A stretch of DNA of 64,000 nt from the NCBI GenBank assembly GCA_019449415.1, contig JAGRPP010000011.1, forward strand, positions 44,446 to 108,445, in the 5' to 3' direction. Numbering within the stretch: position 1 is the stretch's first letter; every line of letters begins with the position of its first letter. The translations under genes were made by a program, and so were the position numbers. Under the pieces are notes generated by a model. It made no database searches, had not been told where the DNA came from, and saw nothing but the letters and a program-made list of their open reading frames with translations. This document shows, in pieces, positions 15,985-25,484 of this stretch. Source of the DNA: Geothrix sp. (GTDB lineage: Bacteria > Acidobacteriota > Holophagae > Holophagales > Holophagaceae).

Positions 15985-18015
15985 ATGGAGGCCCACCACC
16001 GCCTTCTGCTCGACCTGGCCATGGTGCTGGGCGTGGCCGCGCTGACCTCGGTCCTGTTTCAGAAGCTGAAGCAGCCGGCGGTGCTGGGCTACCTGCTGGC
16101 GGGCATGATCGTGGGGCCCCATGTGCCGGTGCCGCTGGTGGCGGATCTCGGCAATGTCCGGATCATGGGCGAGCTGGGCGTCATCCTCTTGATGTTCACC
16201 ATCGGGCTGGAGTTCAGCCTCCCGAAGCTGCTCCACGCGGGTCCCCCGGCGCTGCTCACGGGCACGCTCCAAGTGGGCACCCAGCTGGTGGCGGGCTTTC
16301 TGGTGGCGCGGCTCCTGGGGTGGGCGCCGCTGGAGAGCGCCTTCTTCGGGGCCAGCCTCTCCATCGCCTCCACCATGATCCTGGCCAAGCTGTTTGAAGA
16401 GCGGGGCCTCCGCGGCGCGCTGAAGGACACGGTCCTGGGCGTCCTGCTGGTGGAGGATCTCCATGCCGTGCTGCTGCTGGCGGCCCTCACCGCCGCGGCC
16501 TCCCTCGGCGGGCCCAGCGCCGGGGCCATTGCGGGCACCCTGCTCAAACTGATGCTCTTCCTGGTCCTCCTCGTGGGCGCCGGACGGCTGGTGGTGCCGC
16601 GCGCTCTGCGATGGGTGGCCGATCACGCCCGGGACGAAGTGCTGCTGGTGGTGGCGGCCGGGCTCTGCTTCGGGCTGGCCCAGCTGGCGGCCTGGGCCGG
16701 CTTCTCCGTGGCCATGGGCGCCTTCGTGGCCGGCATGTTGATCTGCGAATCCGGCCGGGGACGCAAGGTGGAACACCTGGTCCATCCCCTGCGGGACCTC
16801 TTCGCGGCCATGTTCTTCGTGGCGGTGGGCATGATGATGGAGCCCGCGGTCCTGATGCGGGATTGGCCTCTGGTGCTGCTCTTCACGGCCCTGGTCATCA
16901 CCGTGAACGCCGTCTCCGTCACCGTGGGGGCCACCCTGGCGGGCCTGCCTCTGGCCCTGGCCGTGCGGGCGGGCCTGGCCCTGGGGCAGGTCGGTGAGTT
17001 CGGGTTCATCCTCCTGAGCGCCGGCATCGGCCTCGGTGTGGTGGATCCTTCCCGCTACGCCCTGCTGGCCGCCATCTGCGTGGCCACGGCCCTGGCCACC
17101 CCGGCCCTGCTGACCGCCGGGGAACCCGCGGCCCGGCTGCTGGAGCGGCGACTCTCTCCGGCTCTCAAGACTTACTTGGGCCTCTACCAGTCCTGGGCCG
17201 CGACCCTGCGCGCCCCGGCCATCCGGAAGGCCCCGGGCGCGGCCGTCCGGCGGACCTTCCTGTTCCTGCTGCTGGACAGCATGCTCATCGGCCTGGTGGC
17301 CTCGCTGGCGCCCCGGGTGATGCGGATGGGCACGGCCTGGCTCGAAGGCCGGGGTACTCTGGGGCACACCCTGGCCCAGGGTGCGGTCCTGCTGGCGGCG
17401 GCGGTCGTGGTGGTCTTCGTGGTGAGCCGGATGGTGCGCCGCAGCCGGATCCTGGCCGAGGGCCTGCTGGACCTGCCCGGCCCCGGCGACCTGGGCACCC
17501 GGCCCGACATCCGGCGGGCCTTCCGCACGGGCCTGCGGCTGGCGGTGCTGCTGCTGGCGGGCCTTCCGGTCCTGGCGGCCGTGCTGGCGCTGGTGCCCCT
17601 GGCCTCTCTCGGCGCCCTCGGCGCCGCCACGGCCCTGGCCATCCCCCTGCTGCTGTGGCGGCGGGCCCAGCGCCTCCAGAGGGACCTGGCCTCGGACTCC
17701 GGATGGATGGGTGCCGACGCTCGGGACCCCTGGGATGCGGATGAAGAGATCCCGGCCCCGCCCGTCCCGGGGGGCTGGCGCACGCTGCGCATCGGGGCCC
17801 GCTGCCCCTCCCTGGGCCGCAGCCTGGGCGAGCTGGATCTGCCCGGCAGCGCCGGGGTGGCCCTGGTGGCCCTGCTGCGGGAAGGCCACCTGCTGGAACC
17901 CAAGCCCGAGGCCCTGCTCCAGCCCGGCGACCTGCTGGCCCTCAGCGGCAGCGCCTCCGCCCTGGACGAGGCGGAGGCGCTGCTGGGGCGCGAGTCGACG
18001 GCCGGACCTGCCTGA
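15985..18015 (+). CDS. KefB/CPA2-type cation:proton antiporter with TrkA-C domain
   Basis: 676-aa membrane protein with about 12 TM helices of the Na+/H+ exchanger (CPA2) fold, including LGYLLAGMIVGPHV, the ELGVILLMFTIGLEFS segment and VAMGAFVAGMLICES. After residue 400 come extra hydrophobic segments and a C-terminal TrkA-C-like regulatory domain (LRIGARCPSLGRSLGELDL). No KefC-type central Rossmann domain is evident. Probably K+ or Na+ exchange for protons, paired with the channel upstream. AAGGG lies eight bases before the ATG. Confidence 0.87.
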   Translation: MEAHHRLLLDLAMVLGVAALTSVLFQKLKQPAVLGYLLAGMIVGPHVPVPLVADLGNVRIMGELGVILLMFTIGLEFSLPKLLHAGPPALLTGTLQVGTQLVAGFLVARLLGWAPLESAFFGASLSIASTMILAKLFEERGLRGALKDTVLGVLLVEDLHAVLLLAALTAAASLGGPSAGAIAGTLLKLMLFLVLLVGAGRLVVPRALRWVADHARDEVLLVVAAGLCFGLAQLAAWAGFSVAMGAFVAGMLICESGRGRKVEHLVHPLRDLFAAMFFVAVGMMMEPAVLMRDWPLVLLFTALVITVNAVSVTVGATLAGLPLALAVRAGLALGQVGEFGFILLSAGIGLGVVDPSRYALLAAICVATALATPALLTAGEPAARLLERRLSPALKTYLGLYQSWAATLRAPAIRKAPGAAVRRTFLFLLLDSMLIGLVASLAPRVMRMGTAWLEGRGTLGHTLAQGAVLLAAAVVVVFVVSRMVRRSRILAEGLLDLPGPGDLGTRPDIRRAFRTGLRLAVLLLAGLPVLAAVLALVPLASLGALGAATALAIPLLLWRRAQRLQRDLASDSGWMGADARDPWDADEEIPAPPVPGGWRTLRIGARCPSLGRSLGELDLPGSAGVALVALLREGHLLEPKPEALLQPGDLLALSGSASALDEAEALLGRESTAGPA

Positions 18016-18042
18016 GATCCCCGGTCGAACGGGTCAGGCCTG

Positions 18043-19530
18043 TCAGGGCCGTCCGGAAGGAGCCGCGGGGCTGGCCGGCCGGACCGGGCGCCCATGGGGC
18101 AGGCGGGCCTCCATCTCCGCCAGCTCCCAGGCGGTGACGGTCAGGGCCTGGGCGCCCTGCACGAGCTGCTCGGGCACCACATGATCCGGGAAGTCCATCT
18201 GGCTGTGATGGGTGCCCAGGAAGTAGTCCACGGGCTCCTGGATGGCGGCGAAGGCGGGCACGCCGGCCCGGTCGAAGGGCGCGTGGTCGGTGCTGTTCAT
18301 GGTGCGGAGGGACAGCTCCTTCACGCCCAGGTCGTTGAGGGGCGCGATGGCCTGGGCCATGAGGCCACGGCAGTTCTCACGGCCCTGCAGCGTGAAGCCC
18401 TTCACCATGCCCGTGCCCATGTCGTGGACCAGCACGGCCTGGATGGCGTCCAGGTCCGCCTTGTGCGCCTCGGCGTAGGCGCGGGAACCCAGGAGGCCCT
18501 GCTCCTCGCCGCTCCACAGGACCACCCGCAGGGTCCGGCGGGGCTTCAGGCCCGTGGCCTGCAGGGCCCGCAGCACCTCCAGGGCGACCGAGCTGCCCGT
18601 GGCGTTGTCCGTGGCGCCCGTGCCGAGGTCCCAGCTGTCCAGGTGACCGCCCACGATGACGACCTCGCCGGGCTTCTCGCGGCCGGGGACCTCGCCAACG
18701 AGGTTGTAGGCCTGGACCGGCGCCGCGGAGTAGGTGCCGCCCAGGGACAGCTCCAGCTTCACGGGTTCCTTCCGGGCCAGCAGGCGGACCAGCATCTTGT
18801 AGGGCTCCTGCGGCACATAAGCCGCGGGGAGCGCGGGTTTTTTGGGGTCGCGCCCGGGGCCGCCGCTGGCGAAGCCCAGCCCATTCTTCCGCCCGGACAT
18901 GGCCAGGGTGGCCAGGGCCCCCTCGTCGAGGAGGAACTGCATCATGCTCGCCTGTTCCGCCTGGTAGGCCTCCATGTCGCCTCCCCGGCGGCCCAGGGGC
19001 GGGCGCTTGTCGTCGGGGTTGGTGCGCAGCAGGATCTTGTTCCTCAGCTGGCCCTTGAAGGCCTGGAGCTCCTGAAGGGTCCGGGCATCCACCAGGATCA
19101 GCTCACCCTTGACGGCTCCCTTGGTGGCCGGGGTCCAGGCCAGCTGATCCACCCGGAAGCGCAGGCCGTTGTGGGTGAGCAGCCGCGCGCTGTCCACGCC
19201 GCGAGTCCAGGCCAGGCCGAAGTCGTAGGCTTCCTCGTGGACATTCACGGCCCCGAGCCGCGTCATCTCGGCCTTGGCCCAGGCCTGGGCCTGGCGGAGC
19301 TTCTCCGAACCGGTGAGGCGGGGGCCGATCAGATCCGAGAGGTATTCCACCCGCGCCACCACCTCGGCGTGTTCCTTGATCTCCCGCAGCAGCTTCCCGG
19401 CCGGGGTATCCGGGTACTCCTTCATCACCGGCACGGGCGAGGGCGCGGGGGCGGTCGGCGGGAAGGGGGCCTGGGCCTGGAGGAGGGCGCCCAGGGACAG
19501 GGCGAGCAGGACGACGGGGGTCCGCGGCAT
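18043..19530 (-). CDS. Secreted M28 family zinc aminopeptidase
   Basis: 495-aa exported metallopeptidase: signal peptide about residues 1-22, a PA-like insertion around 150-250, then the M28 catalytic domain. Zinc-site motifs: VIVGGHLDSWDLGTGATDN, the WSGEEQGLLGS glutamate pair, VLVHDMGTG and STDHAPFDRAGVP, with a late His in GTHHSQMDFPDHV. Likely digests peptides outside the cytoplasm. The start at 19530 has TGGAG upstream. Divergent from the arsenic cluster, sharing a 111-bp promoter region. Confidence 0.9.
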   Translation of the reverse strand: MPRTPVVLLALSLGALLQAQAPFPPTAPAPSPVPVMKEYPDTPAGKLLREIKEHAEVVARVEYLSDLIGPRLTGSEKLRQAQAWAKAEMTRLGAVNVHEEAYDFGLAWTRGVDSARLLTHNGLRFRVDQLAWTPATKGAVKGELILVDARTLQELQAFKGQLRNKILLRTNPDDKRPPLGRRGGDMEAYQAEQASMMQFLLDEGALATLAMSGRKNGLGFASGGPGRDPKKPALPAAYVPQEPYKMLVRLLARKEPVKLELSLGGTYSAAPVQAYNLVGEVPGREKPGEVVIVGGHLDSWDLGTGATDNATGSSVALEVLRALQATGLKPRRTLRVVLWSGEEQGLLGSRAYAEAHKADLDAIQAVLVHDMGTGMVKGFTLQGRENCRGLMAQAIAPLNDLGVKELSLRTMNSTDHAPFDRAGVPAFAAIQEPVDYFLGTHHSQMDFPDHVVPEQLVQGAQALTVTAWELAEMEARLPHGRPVRPASPAAPSGRP

Positions 19531-19624
19531 GGGAACTCCAGATTGGAAAAGGAAAGGGCTCGTGCCAGCAAACATCAAAAAACGAGGTATGGCAAGACCT
19601 GTCTCGGGCGGTATGATGACGATG

Positions 19625-19642
19625 TTTCGGGAAATAGCGAAA
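19625..19642. promoter_or_regulatory. Putative ArsR operator of the first arsenic promoter
   Basis: TTTCG at 19625-19629 and CGAAA at 19638-19642 form an inverted repeat that touches the arsR start codon; TATGAT (19612-19617) just upstream could be the -10. The same half-sites recur before the second arsR. Confidence 0.5.
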
Positions 19643-20031
19643 TGACCTCCGACCCCCTCCGTCCCCTCGTGGATACCCTCAAGACCCTCGCCCACCCCGT
19701 GCGCCTGCGCATCCTGGCGCTGCTCCATGCGGGCGAGCTCTGCGTCTGCGAGGTGGCCGAGGTGCTGGGCCTGGCGCCGTCCACCGTATCCGAACACCTG
19801 ACCGGCCTGCGCCGCACAGGCCTGGTGCGCGAGTGGAAGGTGGGCCGCTGGGTCCATGTGGCCTTGGCCGACGCCGCCGCCACGGCGCCCCTGCTGGAGG
19901 CCCTCTGGCCCCTCATGGCCGGGGCCGAAGCCGACCTGGCCCGCGACCGGGCCCAGGCCCTCGCCCTGCGCTGCGAGACCTGTGATCCCTCTGCCTGTCC
20001 CCCCTCACGAACCCCCAAGGAGCCTGCATGA
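19642..20031 (+). CDS. arsR: ArsR-family arsenite-responsive repressor
   Basis: 129-aa winged-helix repressor. The As(III) site ELCVCEVAEVLG (CxC in the recognition-helix region) matches the classical ArsR motif, followed by APSTVSEHLTGLRRTGLV. The C-terminus adds CETCDPSAC, three further cysteines beyond the standard ArsR core. It opens the arsenic cluster and its stop overlaps the next start by ATGA. Likely derepresses the cluster on binding trivalent arsenic. Confidence 0.93.
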   Translation: MTSDPLRPLVDTLKTLAHPVRLRILALLHAGELCVCEVAEVLGLAPSTVSEHLTGLRRTGLVREWKVGRWVHVALADAAATAPLLEALWPLMAGAEADLARDRAQALALRCETCDPSACPPSRTPKEPA

Positions 20032-20366
20032 CCGCCCAGCCCCAGACCGAAGCCGCCACCGAGGCCGGCCTCGGCGAGACCACCCTCAACCTCATCGCCC
20101 TGGGGGCGGCCATCGGCGCCAACGCCGAGCGGGCCTTCCGCGCCCACCATGCGCGGCTGACGGAGCTCGGCGTGTCCAACGACGACATGATCGAAGCGGT
20201 GAACATGGCCCTCCGCGTGAAGGGCGACCCCCATTCGCAGATCATGGCTCTGGCCCAGACCGCGTTGGTCGGCGAGAGCGGCGGCGGCTGCTGCGGCGGC
20301 GCCTGCGCCTGCGAAGAGGCTGGCGGTCAGAAGGGCGACTGCGGCGACGACTGCGACTGCAAGTAG
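20028..20366 (+). CDS. AhpD/CMD-like protein with cysteine-rich tail
   Basis: 112 aa. Residues about 18-80 follow the carboxymuconolactone decarboxylase/AhpD pattern (LIALGAAIGANAERAFRAHH, then LGVSNDDMIEAVNMALRVK), but the redox CxxC expected near ANAERAF is absent. The last 25 residues hold seven cysteines (C88, C89, C93, C95, C105, C109, C111) among Gly/Asp/Lys, resembling a small metal-binding tail. Located between arsR and acr3 and coupled to arsR by ATGA. A role in binding or passing on arsenite is inference. Confidence 0.75.
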   Translation: MTAQPQTEAATEAGLGETTLNLIALGAAIGANAERAFRAHHARLTELGVSNDDMIEAVNMALRVKGDPHSQIMALAQTALVGESGGGCCGGACACEEAGGQKGDCGDDCDCK

Positions 20367-20390
20367 GCCACTGCAAGCAAGGAGGTGTCC

Positions 20391-21485
<1,095 letters not shown>

Positions 21486-21488
21486 GCC

Positions 21489-21902
21489 ATGGGCATCTTC
21501 GACGGCAAGGGCATGGTGATCCAAGGGCTGCGCTTCCTGGCGCCGAAGGACGCACTGGCGGTGCTGAACGAAGGCGCCGTCCTGGTGGACCTCCGCCTCG
21601 ATGAACTGGCGGAGATGAAAGCCTTCAAGGTCCCCGAGACCTTCCGCATCCCCCACGAGGAACTCTCCGGTCTGCTCTCCGAGCTGCCCGCGGACCGGCC
21701 CCTGCTCCTGGCCGACAGTGCTGGCGTCTATACCAAGGAGGCCGCGCACCTGCTGCTGGACCGGGGCTTCGCCCAGGTGGCCTGCCTGAATGGCGGCATG
21801 CTCCTCTGGGACCAGGAGGGCCTGCCCGTGGCGACGGACGCGGCGGCCCTCCTCCACGGGGCATGCCCCTGCGTCCTGCGCCCCCGGAAAGGACATCGAT
21901 GA
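21489..21902 (+). CDS. Rhodanese-like domain protein lacking the catalytic Cys
   Basis: 137-aa single rhodanese domain (VLVDLRLDELAEMKAFKVPE, LLLDRGFAQVACLNGGM). In active rhodaneses the loop reads Cys-x-x-Gly-x-Arg; here it is DSAGVYTKEA, so the sulfur-accepting Cys is Asp and the loop Arg is missing. A CPC motif sits near the C-terminus (HGACPCVL). It is three bases after acr3 and overlaps arsN by ATGA, so it is co-translated with the arsenic genes. Probably a binding or scaffold protein and not a sulfurtransferase. Confidence 0.82.
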   Translation: MGIFDGKGMVIQGLRFLAPKDALAVLNEGAVLVDLRLDELAEMKAFKVPETFRIPHEELSGLLSELPADRPLLLADSAGVYTKEAAHLLLDRGFAQVACLNGGMLLWDQEGLPVATDAAALLHGACPCVLRPRKGHR

Positions 21903-22381
21903 TCCGCCCTGTGCAGCCCACCGACGCCCCGGCCCTGGCCGATATCTACAATCCCTATGTGCGGGACACCCTCATCACCTTCGAGGAGGAGTCCGTCTCG
22001 GTGGCAGAGATGGGGGCGCGCATCGCCAAGGTGACGGCCACCTATCCTTGGCTCGTGTGGGAGGAAGATGGCGCGGTCCTGGGCTACGCCTACGCCTCCA
22101 CCTGGCGGACCCGGCACGCCTACCGCTTCGCCGTGGAGACCACTGTTTACCTGGCCCAGGGCCACCACGGGAAGGGCCGAGGCGCGGCGCTCTACGAGGC
22201 GCTGCTGGCGGAGCTGAAGCAGCGCGGCTTCCACTCGGCTCTGGGCTGCCTGGGCCTGCCCAACGATCCCAGCGTGCGCCTGCACGAGAAGCTCGGCTTC
22301 AGGAAGGTGGGCCACATGACCGAGGCGGGCTGGAAGTTCGGCGCCTGGGTGGATGTGGGCTTCTGGGAGCGGATGCTGTGA
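21899..22381 (+). CDS. arsN: ArsN/phosphinothricin-type GNAT N-acetyltransferase
   Basis: 160-aa GNAT enzyme with the Pat/Bar pattern: [52 protein letters not shown] (acetyl-CoA loop) and [15 protein letters not shown] near the C-terminus. ArsN1 members of this group acetylate arsinothricin and the analogue phosphinothricin. The position inside an ars operon supports that role, but the substrate is inferred. Start 21899 overlaps the rhodanese stop. Confidence 0.85.
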   Translation: MIRPVQPTDAPALADIYNPYVRDTLITFEEESVSVAEMGARIAKVTATYPWLVWEEDGAVLGYAYASTWRTRHAYRFAVETTVYLAQGHHGKGRGAALYEALLAELKQRGFHSALGCLGLPNDPSVRLHEKLGFRKVGHMTEAGWKFGAWVDVGFWERML

Positions 22382-22391
22382 AGGAGCCGCG

Positions 22392-22811
22392 GTGACCTCG
22401 ATCCTCTTCCTCTGCGTGGCCAACAGCGCCCGGTCCCAGCTGGGCGAGGGCCTGGCGCGCCAGCTGTTCCCGGGTTTCCGCATCCAGAGCGCCGGCAGTC
22501 GGCCCAGCCGCGTGAATCCCTACGCCCTCGAGGCGCTGGCAGAGCGGGGCATCGACGCGGCGGCGCACACTTCGAAGCCCGTGTCGGACATCGATCCGGC
22601 CACGGTGGATCTGGTGATCACCCTCTGTGCCGAGGAAGTCTGCCCCGCCTTCCTGGGCCGGGCGGAGCGCCTGCACTGGCCCATCCCCGACCCGGCCAGC
22701 GAGGACCCTTCGCTCACGCCTGAGGATCTGCGGGCCCGCTTCCGTGCCGCTCGCGACGAGATCGCCCGCCGACTGGAAGCCCTGGGCAGGGAACGGGGCT
22801 GGATTTCATGA
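22392..22811 (+). CDS. arsC: Arsenate reductase, low-molecular-weight phosphatase type
   Basis: 139-aa thioredoxin-coupled ArsC. The P-loop CX5R is seen as [11 protein letters not shown]; two further cysteines in [10 protein letters not shown] correspond to the resolving Cys pair of this class. Reduces As(V) to As(III) for export by Acr3 or methylation by ArsM. The start is GTG 22392 with AAGGAG five bases upstream, 10 bases after arsN. It ends directly at the operator of the second arsR. Confidence 0.93.
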   Translation: MTSILFLCVANSARSQLGEGLARQLFPGFRIQSAGSRPSRVNPYALEALAERGIDAAAHTSKPVSDIDPATVDLVITLCAEEVCPAFLGRAERLHWPIPDPASEDPSLTPEDLRARFRAARDEIARRLEALGRERGWIS

Positions 22812-22859
22812 ATTTCGAAAAAAATCGAAATTAGATCTTGCATGCTATTTCGATAAAAT
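22811..22859. promoter_or_regulatory. Putative ArsR operator of the second arsenic promoter
   Basis: A perfect 8-bp inverted repeat AATTTCGA-N6-TCGAAATT (22811-22832) is followed by another half-site ATTTCGAT (22847-22854), in a short AT-rich stretch unlike the surroundings. It starts at the last base of the arsC stop and lies 24-72 bases before arsR2. Shares the TTTCG/CGAAA core with the first arsR site. Confidence 0.7.
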
Positions 22860-22882
22860 TAGAATTAAGTCAGGAGGAAACC

Positions 22883-23218
22883 ATGACCGGGCGTGTGGAA
22901 CAGGCGGCAGAACGGCTGAAGGCCCTCGGGCACCCCGTCCGCCTGTCCATCCTGCGCCGCCTGGTGCAGGGCCCCGAGGCGGGGACGCCCGCCGGAGAGC
23001 TGCAGTCGCGCCTGGACATTCCGGCCTCCACCCTCAGCCATCACCTGGCCACCCTCGCCGACGCCGGCCTGGTGCTGGTGGCCCGGGAAGGCACCACGCT
23101 CCGCTACCGCGCCGACTATGGTGTGCTGCGGGCGCTGACCGAATACCTCTGGCAGGACTGCTGCGCCGGTGGCGCGGCGGACGACCCCCAACCTTCGCCC
23201 TGCTGCCGCAGGGACTGA
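22883..23218 (+). CDS. Second ArsR-family repressor
   Basis: 111-aa winged-helix regulator (LKALGHPVRLSILRRLV, IPASTLSHHLATLADAGLV). It lacks the ELCVC site of the first ArsR; instead its C-terminus has DCCAGG and PSPCC, four cysteines that could form an independent As(III) site, as in C-terminal-type ArsR proteins. Good SD AGGAGG. Probably autoregulates through the 22811 inverted repeat and controls arsM and the downstream permease. Confidence 0.9.
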   Translation: MTGRVEQAAERLKALGHPVRLSILRRLVQGPEAGTPAGELQSRLDIPASTLSHHLATLADAGLVLVAREGTTLRYRADYGVLRALTEYLWQDCCAGGAADDPQPSPCCRRD

Positions 23219-23285
23219 CCTTCCACTTCCCTGGGATCTGGATGCCACTGGCATCCCGGGAACCGTCCATCCGAAAGGCCCCACC

Positions 23286-24137
23286 ATGGAACCCGAAACC
23301 CTCAAATCCGCAGTGCGCGACCGCTATGCCGGCTTCGTGAAGAACAATCAGAGCTGCTGTGCTCCATCCACCTCCTGCGGCTGCGCGCCCGACGACGCGA
23401 GCCTGGATGTGGGCTACGACGCGAAGGACCTCGCCGCCGTGCCCGAGGGCGCCAACCTGGGTCTGGGCTGCGGCAATCCCGTGGCCCTGGCCGCGCTGAA
23501 GCCCGGCGAGACCGTGCTGGACCTGGGCTCCGGCGCGGGCTTCGACGCCTTCCTCGCCGCCCAGCGCGTGGGCCCCGAGGGCCGTGTCCTCGGCGTGGAC
23601 ATGACGCCGGAGATGATCGGCCGGGCCACCACCCTGGCGAAGACGCATGGCTACGCAAATGTGGAGTTCCGCCTGGGCGACATCGAAGCCCTGCCTGTGG
23701 CCGACGCCACCGTGGATGTCATCCTCTCCAACTGCGTCGTGAACCTCACCACGGACAAGGCGAAGGCGTTTCGCGAGGCCTTCCGCGTGCTGAAGCCCGG
23801 CGGCCGCCTCCAGGTATCCGACCTGGTGCTGGCCCGGCCCCTGCCCGAAGCGCTCCTAGAGGATATGGATGCCTACGCGGCCTGCGTGTCCGGCGCCATG
23901 CTCAAGGAGGACTACCTGGCCGCCATCCGCGCCGCGGGCTTTGACGGCGTGACCATCGCTTCCGAGCAGCGCTTTGGCCTGGCGGAGCTGTCGCCGGAGC
24001 TGATGGCGTTGGCCAAGCGCCGCTACCCCGGCATGAGCCCCGAGGAGTTGGAGCGCCTGGCCAGCTCGGTGCTCAGCGTCCAGGTGGAGGCCACCAAGAC
24101 AGTGAAGGCCTGCTGCGCGCCCAGTTGCTGTGGATGA
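23286..24137 (+). CDS. arsM: Arsenite S-adenosylmethionine methyltransferase
   Basis: 283-aa class I methyltransferase converting As(III) to methylated species. SAM motif VLDLGSGAGFDAFLAA; ArsM cysteines present in GLGCGNP, SNCVVNL and AACVSGA, plus an N-terminal SCCAPSTSCGC. The C-terminus ends KACCAPSCCG, giving two more CC pairs. ATG 23286 is chosen over a longer frame because ArsM similarity begins there. Followed closely by the permease. Confidence 0.94.
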   Translation: MEPETLKSAVRDRYAGFVKNNQSCCAPSTSCGCAPDDASLDVGYDAKDLAAVPEGANLGLGCGNPVALAALKPGETVLDLGSGAGFDAFLAAQRVGPEGRVLGVDMTPEMIGRATTLAKTHGYANVEFRLGDIEALPVADATVDVILSNCVVNLTTDKAKAFREAFRVLKPGGRLQVSDLVLARPLPEALLEDMDAYAACVSGAMLKEDYLAAIRAAGFDGVTIASEQRFGLAELSPELMALAKRRYPGMSPEELERLASSVLSVQVEATKTVKACCAPSCCG

Positions 24138-24150
24138 GGAGGAGATGACC

Positions 24151-25218
24151 GTGGACTCGAAAGGCTGTGCCTGCGCCGCGCCCACCCCGGCTCCGGGGGG
24201 CGGGTTCTGGAAATCGGGAGGGTGGCTGCTGGCCGCCCTCCCGGCTTGGATCGTCCTCTACCTCGCCCTCAAGCCCATGGCCGATGGACTGGCCTTCCGG
24301 GTCCTGGGCCTGCAGGCCGGCAGCCGCCTGGGGGAGGCCGTGGCTTTCTTCGCCTATGACGCGCCCAAGGTCTTGATGCTCCTGGGTGCCGTGGTGCTGG
24401 GCGTGACCTTCGTGCAGACCTTCCTCAGCCCGGAGCGCACCCGCGACCTGCTGGCGCGGCGCACCGGGGCCTGGAGCAACCTGCTGGCGGCCCTGCTGGG
24501 CATCGCCACGCCCTTCTGCTCCTGCTCGGCGGTGCCGCTCTTCATCGGCTTCGTGCGCGTGGGTGTCCCCCTGGGAGCCACCTTCAGCTTCCTGGTCTCG
24601 GCGCCCATGGTGAACGAAGTGTCGCTGTTCCTGCTGCTGAGCCTCTTCGGCTGGCGCATCGCGCTGCTCTACGCGGCGACGGGCGTGGTCGTGGCCTTCC
24701 TATCGGGCTGGATCATCGGCAAGCTGCGCCTGGAGCGCCACCTGGAGCCCTGGGTGATGGAGATCCCCTTCGAAGCTTCCCAGGCCTCGGCGGCTGCCCT
24801 GGGCTTCTCCAACCGTCTTGAGCTGGCACTCCAGGGGACGAAGGACATCGTCGGGAAGGTGTGGCCCTTCGTGCTGGCGGGCATCGCCGTGGGCGCCTTC
24901 CTGCACGGCTACGCGCCGGCGGAGCTGCTGGCCCGCTTCATGGGCAAGTCCGCCTGGTGGAGCGTACCTCTGGCGGTGCTCATCGGCGTGCCCCTCTACG
25001 CCAACGCGGCCGGCATCATCCCCATCGTGCAGGTGCTGCTGGCCAAGGGCGCCGCCCTGGGCACCGCCCTGGCCTTCATGATGGCCGTCACGGGCCTCTC
25101 GCTCCCGGAGACCGTCATCCTGCGGAAAGTGCTGAAGCCGCGGCTGCTGGGCGTCTTCCTGTGCATCGTTGCCGGGGGCATCGTGCTGGTGGGGTTCCTG
25201 TTCAACGCGTTGCTGTAG
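24151..25218 (+). CDS. ArsP/YraQ (DUF318)-type permease
   Basis: About 355 aa with 8 or more TM helices of the DUF318 permease family, which includes the organoarsenical exporter ArsP. Family motif ATPFCSCSAVPLFIGF, then FLVSAPMVNEVSLFLLL and VPLYANAAGIIPIV. The N-terminus has a CAC motif (KGCACAAPTPAPGGG). GTG 24151 is preferred because GGAGGAG lies six bases upstream; ATG 24145 is nearly fused to that SD. Downstream of arsM, it probably exports methylarsenite (inferred). Confidence 0.85.
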   Translation: MDSKGCACAAPTPAPGGGFWKSGGWLLAALPAWIVLYLALKPMADGLAFRVLGLQAGSRLGEAVAFFAYDAPKVLMLLGAVVLGVTFVQTFLSPERTRDLLARRTGAWSNLLAALLGIATPFCSCSAVPLFIGFVRVGVPLGATFSFLVSAPMVNEVSLFLLLSLFGWRIALLYAATGVVVAFLSGWIIGKLRLERHLEPWVMEIPFEASQASAAALGFSNRLELALQGTKDIVGKVWPFVLAGIAVGAFLHGYAPAELLARFMGKSAWWSVPLAVLIGVPLYANAAGIIPIVQVLLAKGAALGTALAFMMAVTGLSLPETVILRKVLKPRLLGVFLCIVAGGIVLVGFLFNALL

Positions 25219-25226
25219 GAGGTTCC

Positions 25227-25457
25227 ATGAAGATCGAAGTGCTGGGCAGCGGCTGCGCCAAGTGCAAGCTGTTGGCGGAACGGGCCGAGGAGGCCGCGAA
25301 GGGGCTGGGCGTGGACTTCACGCTGGTGAAGGTCACCGAGTACCCGGACATCGTGGCCCGGGGCGTGATGTCCACGCCCGGCCTCGTGGTGGATGGCGTC
25401 GTGAAGAGCCAGGGCCATGTGCCCACGGTGGCGGCCATCCGGGACCTGCTGCGGTAG
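25227..25457 (+). CDS. Small thioredoxin-like redox protein
   Basis: 76-aa thioredoxin-fold protein of the redox-active disulfide protein 2 type: MKIEVLGSGCAKCKLL with a CxxC near the N-terminus and the cis-Pro loop MSTPGLVVDG. Such proteins commonly follow DUF318 permeases. SD GGAGG before ATG 25227, nine bases after the permease. Probably supplies or exchanges thiol equivalents for the permease or for arsenicals. Confidence 0.88.
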   Translation: MKIEVLGSGCAKCKLLAERAEEAAKGLGVDFTLVKVTEYPDIVARGVMSTPGLVVDGVVKSQGHVPTVAAIRDLLR

Positions 25458-25484
25458 GATCTCCCCACACCACGAGGGACTCCC

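Noticed and set aside
15958..17889. Long minus-strand open frame (over 600 codons) opposite the antiporter gene
   Set aside because: The protein would be a Gln/His/Arg/Gly-rich sequence without any domain; it is the antisense shadow of a high-GC coding frame.
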